64,000 nucleotides of DNA. Origin: UBA967 sp044375555. Its GTDB lineage: Bacteria; Verrucomicrobiota; Verrucomicrobiia; Chthoniobacterales; Terrimicrobiaceae. This document shows positions 43,592 to 52,580 of this stretch, piece by piece; position 1 is the stretch's first letter, and every line of letters starts with the position of its first letter. The translations under genes were made by a program, and so were the position numbers. The notes beneath the pieces were generated by a model. That model did not search any database. It saw nothing but the letters and a program-made list of their open reading frames with translations, and was not told the origin of the DNA. Where the stretch lies: contig JBILML010000005.1 of assembly GCA_044375555.1 (NCBI GenBank), positions 1 to 64,000 of the forward strand, read 5' to 3'.

Positions 43592-43635
43592 AAACAAAAA
43601 AGAGGGCGGTTTTTCCTGTGGGGAAAAAACCGCCC
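43592..43635 (-). terminator. Terminator-like hairpin between rpsG and fusA
   Basis: On the minus strand GGGCGGTTTTTTCC pairs with GGAAAAACCGCCC around CCACA, and the stem is followed by TCTTTTTTGTTT. This is a strong intrinsic terminator structure inside the str operon, 16 bases after the rpsG stop. It would lower fusA expression from the rpsL promoter or imply a separate fusA promoter. Confidence 0.75.
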
Positions 43636-43651
43636 GCTTGGGAAAATCATG

Positions 43652-44125
43652 CTACCAGCGGAAGTGTGCGAAGGCGCGATTGGCCTGCGCCATCTTGTGC
43701 ATGTCGTCGCGCTTCTTGATCGCGTTGCCTTGTCCGGCGGCAGCGTCTTTGAGCTCGTAGGCGAGGGCGTTTTCCATCGGAACTCCCTTGCGTTTGTTCG
43801 CAAAAGTCACAAGCCAGCGCATGGCGAGGGAGACTTGGCGGGCGGCGGGAACTTCCATCGGCACTTGATAGGTGGCTCCACCGACTCGGCGGGATTTCAC
43901 CTCGAGGCGGGGCTTCACATTCTCGAGGGCCTTATTGAGGGTCTCGAGAGGGTCGATGGTGTCGGTGCCTTCGCGGGTTTTTTCGATGGCGGTGTAAACG
44001 ATACGCTCGGCTGTCGACTTCTTGCCCTCGCGCATGACGGTGCTGATGAGGCTGGCGACAACGGGGCTCGCGTAGCGGGCGTCCTTTTTGACTTCTTTAT
44101 GAATAACTCTGCGGCGGCGTGACAT
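43652..44125 (-). CDS. rpsG: 30S ribosomal protein S7
   Basis: S7 nucleates assembly of the 30S head and contacts the exit-site tRNA. The 157-residue product begins MSRRRRVIHKEVKKDARY and contains KKSTAERIVYTAIE, KPRLEVKSRRVGGATYQVP and the end NRAFAHFRW. It lies between rpsL (21 bases upstream) and fusA in the conserved str order. Confidence 0.98.
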   Translation of the reverse strand: MSRRRRVIHKEVKKDARYASPVVASLISTVMREGKKSTAERIVYTAIEKTREGTDTIDPLETLNKALENVKPRLEVKSRRVGGATYQVPMEVPAARQVSLAMRWLVTFANKRKGVPMENALAYELKDAAAGQGNAIKKRDDMHKMAQANRAFAHFRW

Positions 44126-44146
44126 GATGAATGAAAATTCTGTTAA

Positions 44147-44557
44147 TTATTTCTTTTTGCCCTTGGCTGCCTTGTCTTCTTGGCCGGGCTTAGGACGCTT
44201 GGCTCCGTATTTCGAACGACTGCGGCGGCGACCGTCAACCCCGAGGCTGTCGAGTGTTCCGCGCACGATGTGATAGCGCACGCCGGGAAGGTCTTTCACC
44301 TTGCCGCCGCGAACGAGGACGATCGAGTGCTCTTGGAGATTGTGGCCTTCGCCGGGAATGTAGGCGATGACTTCTTGGCCATTTGTGAGTCGAACCTTTG
44401 CAACCTTGCGGAGAGCGGAGTTGGGCTTCTTGGGTGTGCGGGTCATGACCTGCACACAGACGCCGCGGCGCTGGGGGCAATTCACCAGCGCTGGCGACTT
44501 CGACTTGATCTTGGTTTTCTGGCGTCCTTTGCGGACGAGTTGATTGATGGTTGGCAT
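44147..44557 (-). CDS. rpsL: 30S ribosomal protein S12
   Basis: S12 lies at the decoding centre. The 136-residue protein begins MPTINQLVRKGRQK and carries CPQRRGVCVQVMTRTPKKPNSALRKVAKVRL, the streptomycin-region lysine in PKKPNS, and YHIVRGTLDSLGVDGR. Lysine at the usual streptomycin-sensitivity position is visible. The C-terminal tail (about 124-136) is lysine-rich. It is the first gene of rpsL-rpsG-fusA; the start follows the family and not the longer open frame. Confidence 0.98.
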   Translation of the reverse strand: MPTINQLVRKGRQKTKIKSKSPALVNCPQRRGVCVQVMTRTPKKPNSALRKVAKVRLTNGQEVIAYIPGEGHNLQEHSIVLVRGGKVKDLPGVRYHIVRGTLDSLGVDGRRRSRSKYGAKRPKPGQEDKAAKGKKK

Positions 44558-44590
44558 TCTCGAATCGTTTTCTAACACGCGTGACGCAGC

Positions 44591-44663
44591 GGGAATGCGG
44601 CTTCGGCATTCCCCCAACACCTTGCGGGAGGGTGGAGACTAGGGATCGCACTTCGTCTTGCAA
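44591..44663 (-). promoter_or_regulatory. Candidate str-operon promoter and leader hairpin
   Basis: On the minus strand TTGCAA (44658-44663) and TAGTCT (44636-44641) are 16 bases apart. Downstream, GGGAATGC-CGAAGCC-GCATTCCC (44591-44613) forms an eight-pair hairpin in the leader, 33 bases before the rpsL ATG. It could be a control site for ribosomal protein expression, but no known S7-binding fold is recognised. Confidence 0.4.
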
Positions 44664-44705
44664 GCGAAAAAACCGAAATTTTCCCGCTCGCGAAGATCGG
44701 GTGTT

Positions 44706-46283
44706 TTAGGCTTTGAGTTCCTCTCCGGTTTGGGCGTTGGCGATGACAAATTTTTCCTGATGGAAGGTCGGGTCGGCGCGGAAAATCAAGCGGCCCGCGT
44801 AGCGGCGCTCGATGTCGATGAGGTGGTCTTCATCGTCCGTGCGGAGTCGGGCGAGCAGGTCGGGATGAACGGTGACGCGAATCTCGTGGATGCTCTCCTG
44901 ATGTTTGCGCATGACGGAGTGGAGGGAGCGCTGGAGTTCCACACTCATGGTCATGGGGCTCTTGATGACGCCTTTGCCGGAGCAGTGCGGGCAGGGCATG
45001 AAGAGCGTGCTGGCGAGGGATTCGTTGGCGCGCTGGCGGGTCATTTCCATGAGGCCGAGTTGGGAAATCGGGAGCACATGGGTGCGGGCTTTGTCGCGCT
45101 TGAGGCGATCCTTGACGCGCTGGTAGACGGCTTGCTGATCCCGGCGATTCTTCATGTCGATGAAGTCGGCGACGATGAGTCCGCCGATATTGCGGAGGCG
45201 GAGTTGGCGGGCGATTTCCTCGGCGGCTTCGAGGTTGGTTTGAAGGATGGTTTTTTCCATGTCCTTCGCGCCTTTGTTCCGGCCAGTATTCACATCCACC
45301 GCGATCATCGCCTCGGTTTCATCGATGACGATGTAGCCGCCGCACGGGAGCCAGACTTGGCGGTGGAAAGCGGCCTCGATCTGGGCCTTCACGCCGAAGC
45401 ATTCGAAAATCGGCTGGGCGCCGGTGTAGTGCTGGATGGATTTTTTTGCGCGTTTGGAAATATGGCCGACGATTTCCTGCATGCGTTCGACCGACTTGGC
45501 GTCATCGACGATGATGGCATCCACTTCGTCGGTGAGAAAATCGCGCACGGTGCGCTCGACGAGGTCGGGTTCTTCAAAAAGGCAGGCCGGTGCCTGTTTT
45601 TGTTCCATGCCGCTTTGGACTTGCGCCCACTGCTCGAGCAGCAGGCTGAGATCGCGCACGAAATAGCGGGCGCGTTGACCGGCGCCGACAGTTCGCATGA
45701 TGATGCCCATTCCCTCGGGGACATCGAGTTCGCGGAGAATGGTGCGGAGGCGGTCGCGCTCTTTCGGATCCTCGATCTTGCGAGAGATACCAAACTGGTC
45801 ATTGAACGGCATCAAAACGAGGTAGCGGCCGGCGAGGCTGATATCGGTCGTGATGCGTGGGCCCTTGTTGCTGATCGGGCCTTTTTTCACCTGCACCAAA
45901 ACATCCGAGCCGACGGGGTAGATGTTCGGCACATCCTTGTGGGTGATGCGCGGGGCTTTCTTTTTGTTGCCGCCTTCGCGGTTGATCGTCTCGATGCCGC
46001 TGTCGAGTGCGGCGGGGATGGCATCCCAGAATTGGAGAAACGCATTTTTCTCGAATCCGATGTCGACGAACATCGCCTTGATGCCGGGCTCAATGTTGCG
46101 GACTTTGCCTTTGTAAATGCTGCCGACGATGTTCCGGTCGGTCTCGCGTTCGATGGTGTATTCTTCGAGTCGGTTGTTCTCAAGAAGCGCGACGCGTTTC
46201 TCGAGTTTCTCGCAACTGACGATGAGTTTGATGCCTGTTTTTTTCTTCAGGCCTAAAAGTCTTTTTACGGCTTCTACTAGCAT
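44706..46283 (-). CDS. rng: Ribonuclease G/E family endoribonuclease
   Basis: RNase G/E family enzyme for rRNA processing and mRNA decay, 525 residues from this ATG. It has an S1 RNA-binding domain (GSIYKGKVRNIEPGIKAMFVDIGFEKNAFL), the catalytic aspartates in IAVDVNTGRNKGAKD and GLIVADFIDM, and the zinc-link CPHCSGKG near residue 432. The same frame stays open upstream through PRRRNRRGRRGRGRR, a basic stretch typical of RNase E relatives, but contains no ATG, GTG or TTG as far back as the mrdA end. The ATG at 46543, which overlaps the mrdA stop, is in another frame. The true N terminus is therefore uncertain. Confidence 0.88.
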   Translation of the reverse strand: MLVEAVKRLLGLKKKTGIKLIVSCEKLEKRVALLENNRLEEYTIERETDRNIVGSIYKGKVRNIEPGIKAMFVDIGFEKNAFLQFWDAIPAALDSGIETINREGGNKKKAPRITHKDVPNIYPVGSDVLVQVKKGPISNKGPRITTDISLAGRYLVLMPFNDQFGISRKIEDPKERDRLRTILRELDVPEGMGIIMRTVGAGQRARYFVRDLSLLLEQWAQVQSGMEQKQAPACLFEEPDLVERTVRDFLTDEVDAIIVDDAKSVERMQEIVGHISKRAKKSIQHYTGAQPIFECFGVKAQIEAAFHRQVWLPCGGYIVIDETEAMIAVDVNTGRNKGAKDMEKTILQTNLEAAEEIARQLRLRNIGGLIVADFIDMKNRRDQQAVYQRVKDRLKRDKARTHVLPISQLGLMEMTRQRANESLASTLFMPCPHCSGKGVIKSPMTMSVELQRSLHSVMRKHQESIHEIRVTVHPDLLARLRTDDEDHLIDIERRYAGRLIFRADPTFHQEKFVIANAQTGEELKA

Positions 46284-46539
46284 GGGTTTTTCGGGTTTGG
46301 GTGTTGAAGTTTTGGTCGGCGCTGGTGCGGCGACCGCTTGGTTGGAAGTGGGTGTGTCCTGAGGCGGGGTTTGAGAGTGACGGCGTCCGCGACCCCGGCG
46401 TCCGCGTCGATTCCGGCGGCGGGGTTGCTCCCCAGATTGGGGGACTGCCTCGGAAGAAGCGGGGAAGTCCGGCGGGGGAGGAGCTGGGATTTCCTGCGGG
46501 ATTGCGGTAGCTGGGGTGTTGGACTCGGCGGCGGGAAGG

Positions 46540-48801
46540 TCATCGGTTTTCTTTCTTCTCGGGCTTCGTCTCCTTGGACTTTTCTTTTTTTCCTCCGAGG
46601 AAATTGAAGAAGTTTCCGATGGGATTGGATTTGGGTTTGGCGGCGCCTGGCTGGGCTCCGGCGGTGGCTGGTTGGGCTTTTTCGACACGGGGTTGGGTTT
46701 TGTTTTGCACGCGGCCGGCTTCGTCTGCATCGGCGCGCACGGTTGGTTCGGCGGCGGGGCGGTTTTCCTGGCCAGTGGCCGAGGGGCTCTCGGCGGTCTC
46801 GCCGTCGTCGAAGAGTTTGTTGGTGGCGGCGACCTCGCGGCCGAAGTCGACGCTCTCGGTGAAAAGGAAATTGCCCTTGGCGGGTTCCAGCGCGGCGAGT
46901 TGGATGTCCTCCTTGCCGCTTTTGTATTTCTGGATTCCATCGAGAATTTTCGCGGCGATCGGAGCAGAGACGCCGCCGCCGGATTTCGCGCCTTGGACAA
47001 AAACCACGACGACATACTCGGGGTTTTCGAAGGGAGCGAAAGAGATGAACCAGGTGTGGTTGTCTTTCACTCCGGAGCGCCAGAACTGGGCTGTGCCGGT
47101 TTTTCCGGCGGTGGGAATGTCCGAGTTTTTGGCGCGGCCTGCGGTGCCGCCACCCTCGTTCACAACGCACCACATGCCTTGGCGCACATGGTTGACCTGG
47201 GCGGCGGTGAGACCGGCATCGGTGAGAAGATTTGAGCGCACGCGGGGAGGGTCTTGTTGAACCACTTTGCCGTCCTGCGAAACGATGCGGTCGATGAGTC
47301 GAGGGTAGTAAACGGTGCCGCCATTAGCCAGAGCGGCGGTGACGACGGCCATTTGAAGCGGGGAGGCAAGGACATCGCCTTGGCCGATGGCGGTGTTCGC
47401 TGTGAGGCCATTCGACCAGCGTGCGCGGGGATTGATATTGTTCAACCACTCGGGGCCGGGAAGGACGCCCGGGGACTCGCCGGAGATGGGAATGCCGGAT
47501 TTTTGGCCGAGGCCGAGCATGTTGCCGATGGCGACGATTTGCTCGATGCCGGCGGCGTTGCCGAATTGGTAGAAGTAGGCGTTGCAGGAAACCTTGATGG
47601 CGTCCTCGAGAGAGAGTTTGCCGTGGGTGCGTTTTTTTTCCGCGATCCAGCAGCGCATGTATTTGTCGCCGTATTGAACGCCTCCGTAGCAGGAGAAGGA
47701 TTTGTCCTCGAGGCCCGCGCGCATGCCGGCGAGGGCGATGGGAATTTTATAGGTGGAGCCAGGCGCGTAGGCGCTGATGGCGCGGTTGACCATGGGATTG
47801 GTTTCTTCCTTGTTGATATTTTTCCAATCCGTGGCGGAGATCGAGGGGATGAAAACATTCGGATCGTAGGACGGCACCGAGGCCATGGCGAGGATGTCGC
47901 CATTGCGCGGATCGAGGACCACGGCGGCACCGCGACCGACGACGCGCAGGGCCTGCTCGGCGATCGCTTGGATTTTTGCATCGAGAGTGAGGTGGACATT
48001 ATTTCCTTGGACGGGTTCGCGCCGGCTGCTTTCGCCCTCGATCACGCCCTTGGCGTTGCGACGAAGGATTCGGGCGCCGGGCTTACCCTTGAGGTGCTCG
48101 TTCATCGAAAGCTCGATCTGGGCCTTTCCTTCGACATCGGGCTCGTAAAAGTTGAAAGAGCGCAGGTCGGGAAGTTTATCGAGGTCGCGAGGGGACCCGA
48201 CATATCCGAGGATGTGGGCGGCCATGGAGCCGTAAACATACCAGCGGACGGGCTTGACGCTGACATTCACGCCGGCGAGGCCGAGGTTTTTTTCCGAAAA
48301 AAGGGCCATCTCATCGAAGTTCAGGTCTTGGCGGTAATTGTAGGGAACTTCCCGATTGGTGCGGTAGTGGATCTGAAGCGCATTGGCGCTGTAATCCTTG
48401 GCGACGCCGATTTCCTCAAGTCTGGGGATGACGGTTTCGGAAACAATTTTGACGACATCGGCCTCTTTGAGATCGCGGGGCATGTTGTGGACCTTGCCAC
48501 GGTAGCTCACCATCGGAACGGCCCCCTTGGCTTCCTTATAGGCGCGGACCATGTCGGGGAGGTAGAAATCCACTTCGAAGCTGGCGCGGTTTTCGACGAG
48601 TTTGATCCCGTTGCGATCGAGGATTTCGCCTCGGACGGCGGGGAGTCGGACGGTCACTTGCGAGCCGCTGCTAACGCGGGAGGCGTATTCGGACCCCTTG
48701 AGAACTTGGACTTCCCAAAGCCGCCAAGTGATGGCGCCCATTGAGACTAAAACCAAAAAACCAAGAAAGAGGATGCGGGATCCGGCGCGGGTTCGCTTCA
48801 T
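46540..48801 (-). CDS. mrdA: Penicillin-binding protein 2 (peptidoglycan transpeptidase)
   Basis: PBP2 is the class B transpeptidase of the elongation machinery. The 753-residue protein has an N-terminal membrane helix (about 9-27), the dimerisation domain with LPAVRGEILDRNG, and the transpeptidase domain with SxxK (APGSTYKIP, Ser about 349), SCN (VSCNAYFYQF) and KTGT (TAGKTGTAQF). The C-terminal tail is long and rich in Ala, Pro and Lys. It overlaps mreD by four bases (ATGA). Unlike the usual order no rodA follows; rng does. Confidence 0.95.
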   Translation of the reverse strand: MKRTRAGSRILFLGFLVLVSMGAITWRLWEVQVLKGSEYASRVSSGSQVTVRLPAVRGEILDRNGIKLVENRASFEVDFYLPDMVRAYKEAKGAVPMVSYRGKVHNMPRDLKEADVVKIVSETVIPRLEEIGVAKDYSANALQIHYRTNREVPYNYRQDLNFDEMALFSEKNLGLAGVNVSVKPVRWYVYGSMAAHILGYVGSPRDLDKLPDLRSFNFYEPDVEGKAQIELSMNEHLKGKPGARILRRNAKGVIEGESSRREPVQGNNVHLTLDAKIQAIAEQALRVVGRGAAVVLDPRNGDILAMASVPSYDPNVFIPSISATDWKNINKEETNPMVNRAISAYAPGSTYKIPIALAGMRAGLEDKSFSCYGGVQYGDKYMRCWIAEKKRTHGKLSLEDAIKVSCNAYFYQFGNAAGIEQIVAIGNMLGLGQKSGIPISGESPGVLPGPEWLNNINPRARWSNGLTANTAIGQGDVLASPLQMAVVTAALANGGTVYYPRLIDRIVSQDGKVVQQDPPRVRSNLLTDAGLTAAQVNHVRQGMWCVVNEGGGTAGRAKNSDIPTAGKTGTAQFWRSGVKDNHTWFISFAPFENPEYVVVVFVQGAKSGGGVSAPIAAKILDGIQKYKSGKEDIQLAALEPAKGNFLFTESVDFGREVAATNKLFDDGETAESPSATGQENRPAAEPTVRADADEAGRVQNKTQPRVEKAQPATAGAQPGAAKPKSNPIGNFFNFLGGKKEKSKETKPEKKENR

Positions 48802-49349
48802 CTCTTGATGGTCCTCGCTTTGCGGGAGCCATCGGGAAGCAAACGATCCATGTGAGAAAGGGTCCAGTAGAACAATGGCGCGATGAGCGCCGCCATGACT
48901 CCGGGCGCCAAAATGCGCCAAGCGATGGCATTTTCCCAAATGAAGTCTCCCCGTTGCCAGGTGATCACCGCGAATTGGATGAAAAGATAAAGCGATGTGC
49001 CGAGGGCGCTCATGAGAACGAAAGGCAAGACATTGCCTTCCTTCATGGCGGGTTGGAACCCATTGGCGACACAGCCGGTGGACATGAAGTAGAGAATAGA
49101 GAAGCCAATCGGGATTTCAACCTTTCCACCCACGACATGCAGATACATCAGGTCGCTCAAAAACCCGGTGTAGAGCGCGGCGACAAGCATCGCCGGGAAG
49201 GGCAGGACCATGGCCGAGTAGAAAAAAACCAGCGGCACCAACAAAATATGTGCCCCGTGCATGCCATCCATCGGCGGCATCCCGTGCTGGATGATAAAAG
49301 CCAACACGACCCCGATGAAGAGTGCCGCAAGGTCGATCAGCGTCTTCAT
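48798..49349 (-). CDS. mreD: Rod shape-determining protein MreD
   Basis: A 183-residue membrane protein with about five hydrophobic segments. Sequence conservation in this family is weak, but the helix pattern, size and position between mreC and mrdA make it MreD. It links MreBC to the wall-synthesis enzymes. It overlaps mreC and mrdA by four bases each. Confidence 0.88.
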   Translation of the reverse strand: MKTLIDLAALFIGVVLAFIIQHGMPPMDGMHGAHILLVPLVFFYSAMVLPFPAMLVAALYTGFLSDLMYLHVVGGKVEIPIGFSILYFMSTGCVANGFQPAMKEGNVLPFVLMSALGTSLYLFIQFAVITWQRGDFIWENAIAWRILAPGVMAALIAPLFYWTLSHMDRLLPDGSRKARTIKR

Positions 49350-50155
49350 TTTTTCCCAACCAGCACGAACACATCCTCGGTCGAGGCAAGATGCACGGCG
49401 GGTTCCACAATGGCTTGGCCGTCGAGGGGACGGCGGATGAATTCTTTCACTTTGCCGATCACGACTCCGGGCGGGAAGGAGCCGTGGGCGACACCCACAG
49501 TCATGACTTCCTGGCCGGGGGTGATCTCGGCGTTTTTGGACAAAAAGTTCATTTGAAGAAGTCCCGTGGCGTCGTCTTCCTGAACGCGAAATCCGGAGAC
49601 GATGCCCTGCTCGCGAGTGCCCTCGATCTTCGCGCCGATGCGGCAGGTTTCATCGGTGATCAACACCACGATCGCCTCGTTTTTCGAGACCGTGGTGATT
49701 TTTCCAACGAGTCCGGCGTCGGTGAGGACGGGTTGATCGGCCTCGACGCCATCTTCGAAACCGCGGTTGATCCGGATCGTATTCCACCAAGTCGAGGCAT
49801 CGCGCGAGATGACTTGTGCAGGCAGGAGCTTGAAGGAAGCGCGCTCGCGGAAATCCAAGGCGAGGCGGAGGCGGCTGTTCTCGGCCTGAAGCTCGCGAAG
49901 CAGGCTATTGGCGGCGCGGAGCTGGTTGTTTTCCGTGAGGAGTTGGCGATTTTCCACCTCGAGTTCGTCGAGAGTTTTGAGCCGTTGCCCGACCGAGCCG
50001 ATGTTCTCTTGAACCGCAGAGCTCGTGCGAAGAAACGGTGAGAAAATCGACATGAACCCGGCTTGCAGGGATTGCATGGCCGCCGTGGACAAAGTCGAAA
50101 GGTAGAGCACCACCGCGAGAACGGCGACGACCAGAGCGATGTGAAGTTTATTCAT
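49346..50155 (-). CDS. mreC: Rod shape-determining protein MreC
   Basis: A 269-residue bitopic protein. It has an N-terminal membrane helix (about 5-25), a coiled coil (about 60-95, with LEVENRQLLTENNQLR) and the beta-barrel periplasmic domain with VISRDASTWWNTIRINRG, GLVGKI and GFRVQEDD. MreC bridges MreB to PBP2 and MreD. It starts 40 bases after mreB and overlaps mreD. Confidence 0.94.
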   Translation of the reverse strand: MNKLHIALVVAVLAVVLYLSTLSTAAMQSLQAGFMSIFSPFLRTSSAVQENIGSVGQRLKTLDELEVENRQLLTENNQLRAANSLLRELQAENSRLRLALDFRERASFKLLPAQVISRDASTWWNTIRINRGFEDGVEADQPVLTDAGLVGKITTVSKNEAIVVLITDETCRIGAKIEGTREQGIVSGFRVQEDDATGLLQMNFLSKNAEITPGQEVMTVGVAHGSFPPGVVIGKVKEFIRRPLDGQAIVEPAVHLASTEDVFVLVGKK

Positions 50156-50195
50156 CCAGATTCAGGAAGCGGAAGTTCCACTCCGATCCTCAGAA

Positions 50196-51233
50196 TCAAC
50201 GCCCGTGCGGGCGCTCGGCAGAAACGGCCCGGAGGAATTTAATCTCCGAAAGAGCGCGTCCGGTGCCTTCCGCTACGGCGCTCAAAGGATCCTCGGCGAC
50301 ATGCACGGGGAGGCCGGTGGCTTCCGAGAGCAGGCGGTCGAGACCGCGAAGGAGCGCACCACCGCCGGCCAGCACGAGACCGCGATCGACCAAGTCGGCG
50401 GAGAGTTCGGGCGGGCAGCGCTCGAGCGTGATTCGCACGGAGTCGACAATTGTCGAGAGCGGCTCCATGAGCGCCTCGCGGATTTCCTGCGAGGTAATGG
50501 AAATGGTTTTGGGAAGGCCTGCCACGAGATCGCGGCCTTTCACCTCGAGGCCGACCTCCTTCTCGAGTTTGTAGGCAGAGCCGATTTTGATTTTGATTTC
50601 TTCAGCGGTGCGCTCGCCAATCATGAGATTGTAGGCCCGCTTCATGTAGTTCGTGATCGCTTCGTCGAGTTCGTCACCAGCCACGCGCACGCTGCGGCTG
50701 AAGACAATTCCGGAAAGGGAAATCAAGGCGACCTCGGTCGTGCCACCACCGATATCCACGATCATATTTCCTGCCGCATCCTGCACGGGGAGGCCGACAC
50801 CGATGGCGGCCGCCATGGGCTCCTCGATCAAGTAAACCTCCCGCGCTCCGGCGTGGGTGGCTGAGTCCTTGACGGCGCGTTTTTCCACTTCGGTAATTCC
50901 GCTGGGAACGGCCACCACGACGCGTGGACGGACCATGCGGCGGCGGTTGTGAACCTTGCTGATGAAGTGGCGAAGCATGGCTTCGGTGATCTCGAAATCG
51001 GCGATTACACCGTCCTTCAAAGGGCGGATGGCGACGATGTTGCCGGGCGTGCGGCCGAGCATTCGCTTGGCCTCGTTGCCCACAGCAAGGACGCGATTGG
51101 TGCCTTGCTGAACCGCGACGACCGAGGGCTCGCGGAGAACGATGCCCTGGTCTTTGACATAAACGAGTGTATTTGCGGTGCCGAGATCGATGCCTATGTC
51201 GCTCGAAAACAGTCCAAGAAGATTATCAAACAT
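50196..51233 (-). CDS. mreB: Rod shape-determining protein MreB (actin homologue)
   Basis: Bacterial actin homologue forming filaments that guide lateral wall growth. The 345-residue product has the ATPase motifs IGIDLGTANTLVYV, VVVAVPSGITEVEKRAV, MIVDIGGGTTEVALISL and the adenosine-binding VLAGGGALLRGLD. The N-terminal MFDNLLGLFSS may form a membrane-binding amphipathic helix. It is first in mreB-mreC-mreD-mrdA. Confidence 0.97.
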   Translation of the reverse strand: MFDNLLGLFSSDIGIDLGTANTLVYVKDQGIVLREPSVVAVQQGTNRVLAVGNEAKRMLGRTPGNIVAIRPLKDGVIADFEITEAMLRHFISKVHNRRRMVRPRVVVAVPSGITEVEKRAVKDSATHAGAREVYLIEEPMAAAIGVGLPVQDAAGNMIVDIGGGTTEVALISLSGIVFSRSVRVAGDELDEAITNYMKRAYNLMIGERTAEEIKIKIGSAYKLEKEVGLEVKGRDLVAGLPKTISITSQEIREALMEPLSTIVDSVRITLERCPPELSADLVDRGLVLAGGGALLRGLDRLLSEATGLPVHVAEDPLSAVAEGTGRALSEIKFLRAVSAERPHGR

Positions 51234-51330
51234 CGAATGGGATCAGGAATGGTAGCGGCTCTGGGTGTTCCGAAGGGGCTGGATTTAGTGCGCCACGGAG
51301 AAAGAGCCTTTTGAAGTAAATTGAGCCCAG

Positions 51331-51360
51331 AAGATTCAGATTCGCGGCGTTTCGCGTCAA
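51331..51360 (-). promoter_or_regulatory. Candidate promoter of the mre operon
   Basis: On the minus strand TTGACG (51355-51360) and AATCTT (51331-51336) are 18 bases apart, about 100 bases before the mreB ATG. The -35 match is good and the -10 is weak. The spacer between leuB and mreB (152 bases) has no other clear feature. Confidence 0.3.
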
Positions 51361-51385
51361 GGTTTTGTTTTTGCCTGACGCAAGT

Positions 51386-52492
51386 TCATCCCATCGCGCC
51401 AGCGATCGCGTCACCCATGGCCGAGGTGCCGACCAAAGTGGTGCCGGGTGTGTGGATGTCGCCGGTGCGGAGTCCCTTGGAAATCACGGAGTGGACGGCG
51501 TTTTCGATCGCGGCGGCGGCATCTTCGTGGCCGAGCGAGAACCGCAAAAGCATTGCGGCGGAGAGGATTTGGGCGATCGGATTGGCAATGCCCTTGCCCG
51601 CGATGTCGGGAGCGGTGCCGCCGCTGGGCTCATACATGCCGAACCGGGTGTCACCGCCGGTCGATTCCCCAAGGCTGGCGCTGGGCAACATGCCGAGCGA
51701 GCCGGCGATCATGGCCATCTCATCGCTCAGAATGTCTCCAAAAAGATTTTCAGCGAGAATGACATCGAAAGACTTCGGGTTTTTGATGAGCTGCATCGCG
51801 GCGTTATCCACATACAGGTGCTTGAGGGCCACATCCGGGTAGTTGCGGGCGGTTTCGTTCACCACGCGGCGCCAGAGGACGCCATTTTGGAGGACATTCG
51901 CCTTGTCGATCGAGGTGACTTCGCCGCGGCGCTTGCGGGCGGCTTCGAAGGCGACCTTCGCGATGCGGCGGATTTCCGATTCCCAATAAACCATCGTATC
52001 GACCGCGAAATCCTCGCCGTTCTCATGCTTGATGTATTTGGGTTCGCCAAAATAAAGGCCGCCGGTGAGTTCGCGCACGCAGAGGACATTGAAGCCGCCC
52101 TCGACGGTTTTCGGGTTGAGCGGCGAGGCGTGGGTTAGCTCCGGTAGGCAAATGGCGGGGCGGAGATTGGCAAAAAGCCCGAAATGTTTGCGGAGCGGCA
52201 GGAGAGCGGCGCGCTCGGGTTGCTCGGCAGCGGGTAGGGATTCCCACTTCGGCCCGCCGACGGAACCAAACAAAATCGCATCCGCTTTTTCGCATGCCGC
52301 GAGGGTTTCGGCGGGAAGCGCGCTGCCAGCCGCATCGATAGCGGCTCCGCCCACGAGCTTGTGGTCGAATTCCAGGCGGATGGAAAATTTCTTGGCGGCG
52401 ATGTCGAGCACCTTGAGGCCCTCGGCCATCACTTCGGGGCCGATGCCGTCGCCGGCGAGAACGGCGATGCGGAATGTCTTGTCCTGATTCAT
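51386..52492 (-). CDS. leuB: 3-isopropylmalate dehydrogenase
   Basis: LeuB oxidatively decarboxylates 3-isopropylmalate in leucine synthesis. The 368-residue protein begins FRIAVLAGDGIGPEVMAEG and has LFGSVGGPKWESLP, VRELTGGLYFGEPK, the catalytic DTMVYWESEI and IDKANVLQNGVLWR, and LFGDILSDEMAMIAGSLGMLPSASLG. The start at MNQDKTF is fixed by family. No other leu gene is in the window. mreB lies downstream on the same strand, 152 bases away. Confidence 0.96.
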   Translation of the reverse strand: MNQDKTFRIAVLAGDGIGPEVMAEGLKVLDIAAKKFSIRLEFDHKLVGGAAIDAAGSALPAETLAACEKADAILFGSVGGPKWESLPAAEQPERAALLPLRKHFGLFANLRPAICLPELTHASPLNPKTVEGGFNVLCVRELTGGLYFGEPKYIKHENGEDFAVDTMVYWESEIRRIAKVAFEAARKRRGEVTSIDKANVLQNGVLWRRVVNETARNYPDVALKHLYVDNAAMQLIKNPKSFDVILAENLFGDILSDEMAMIAGSLGMLPSASLGESTGGDTRFGMYEPSGGTAPDIAGKGIANPIAQILSAAMLLRFSLGHEDAAAAIENAVHSVISKGLRTGDIHTPGTTLVGTSAMGDAIAGAMG

Positions 52493-52580
52493 GGGCGGGC
52501 ATTCAAGCGCGGCGGGCGGGACGAGGCAAGTTCGGCTTCCGGCTTGCTCCGGCGGGCGAAAATTTGTTTCTCTGCAGGTG

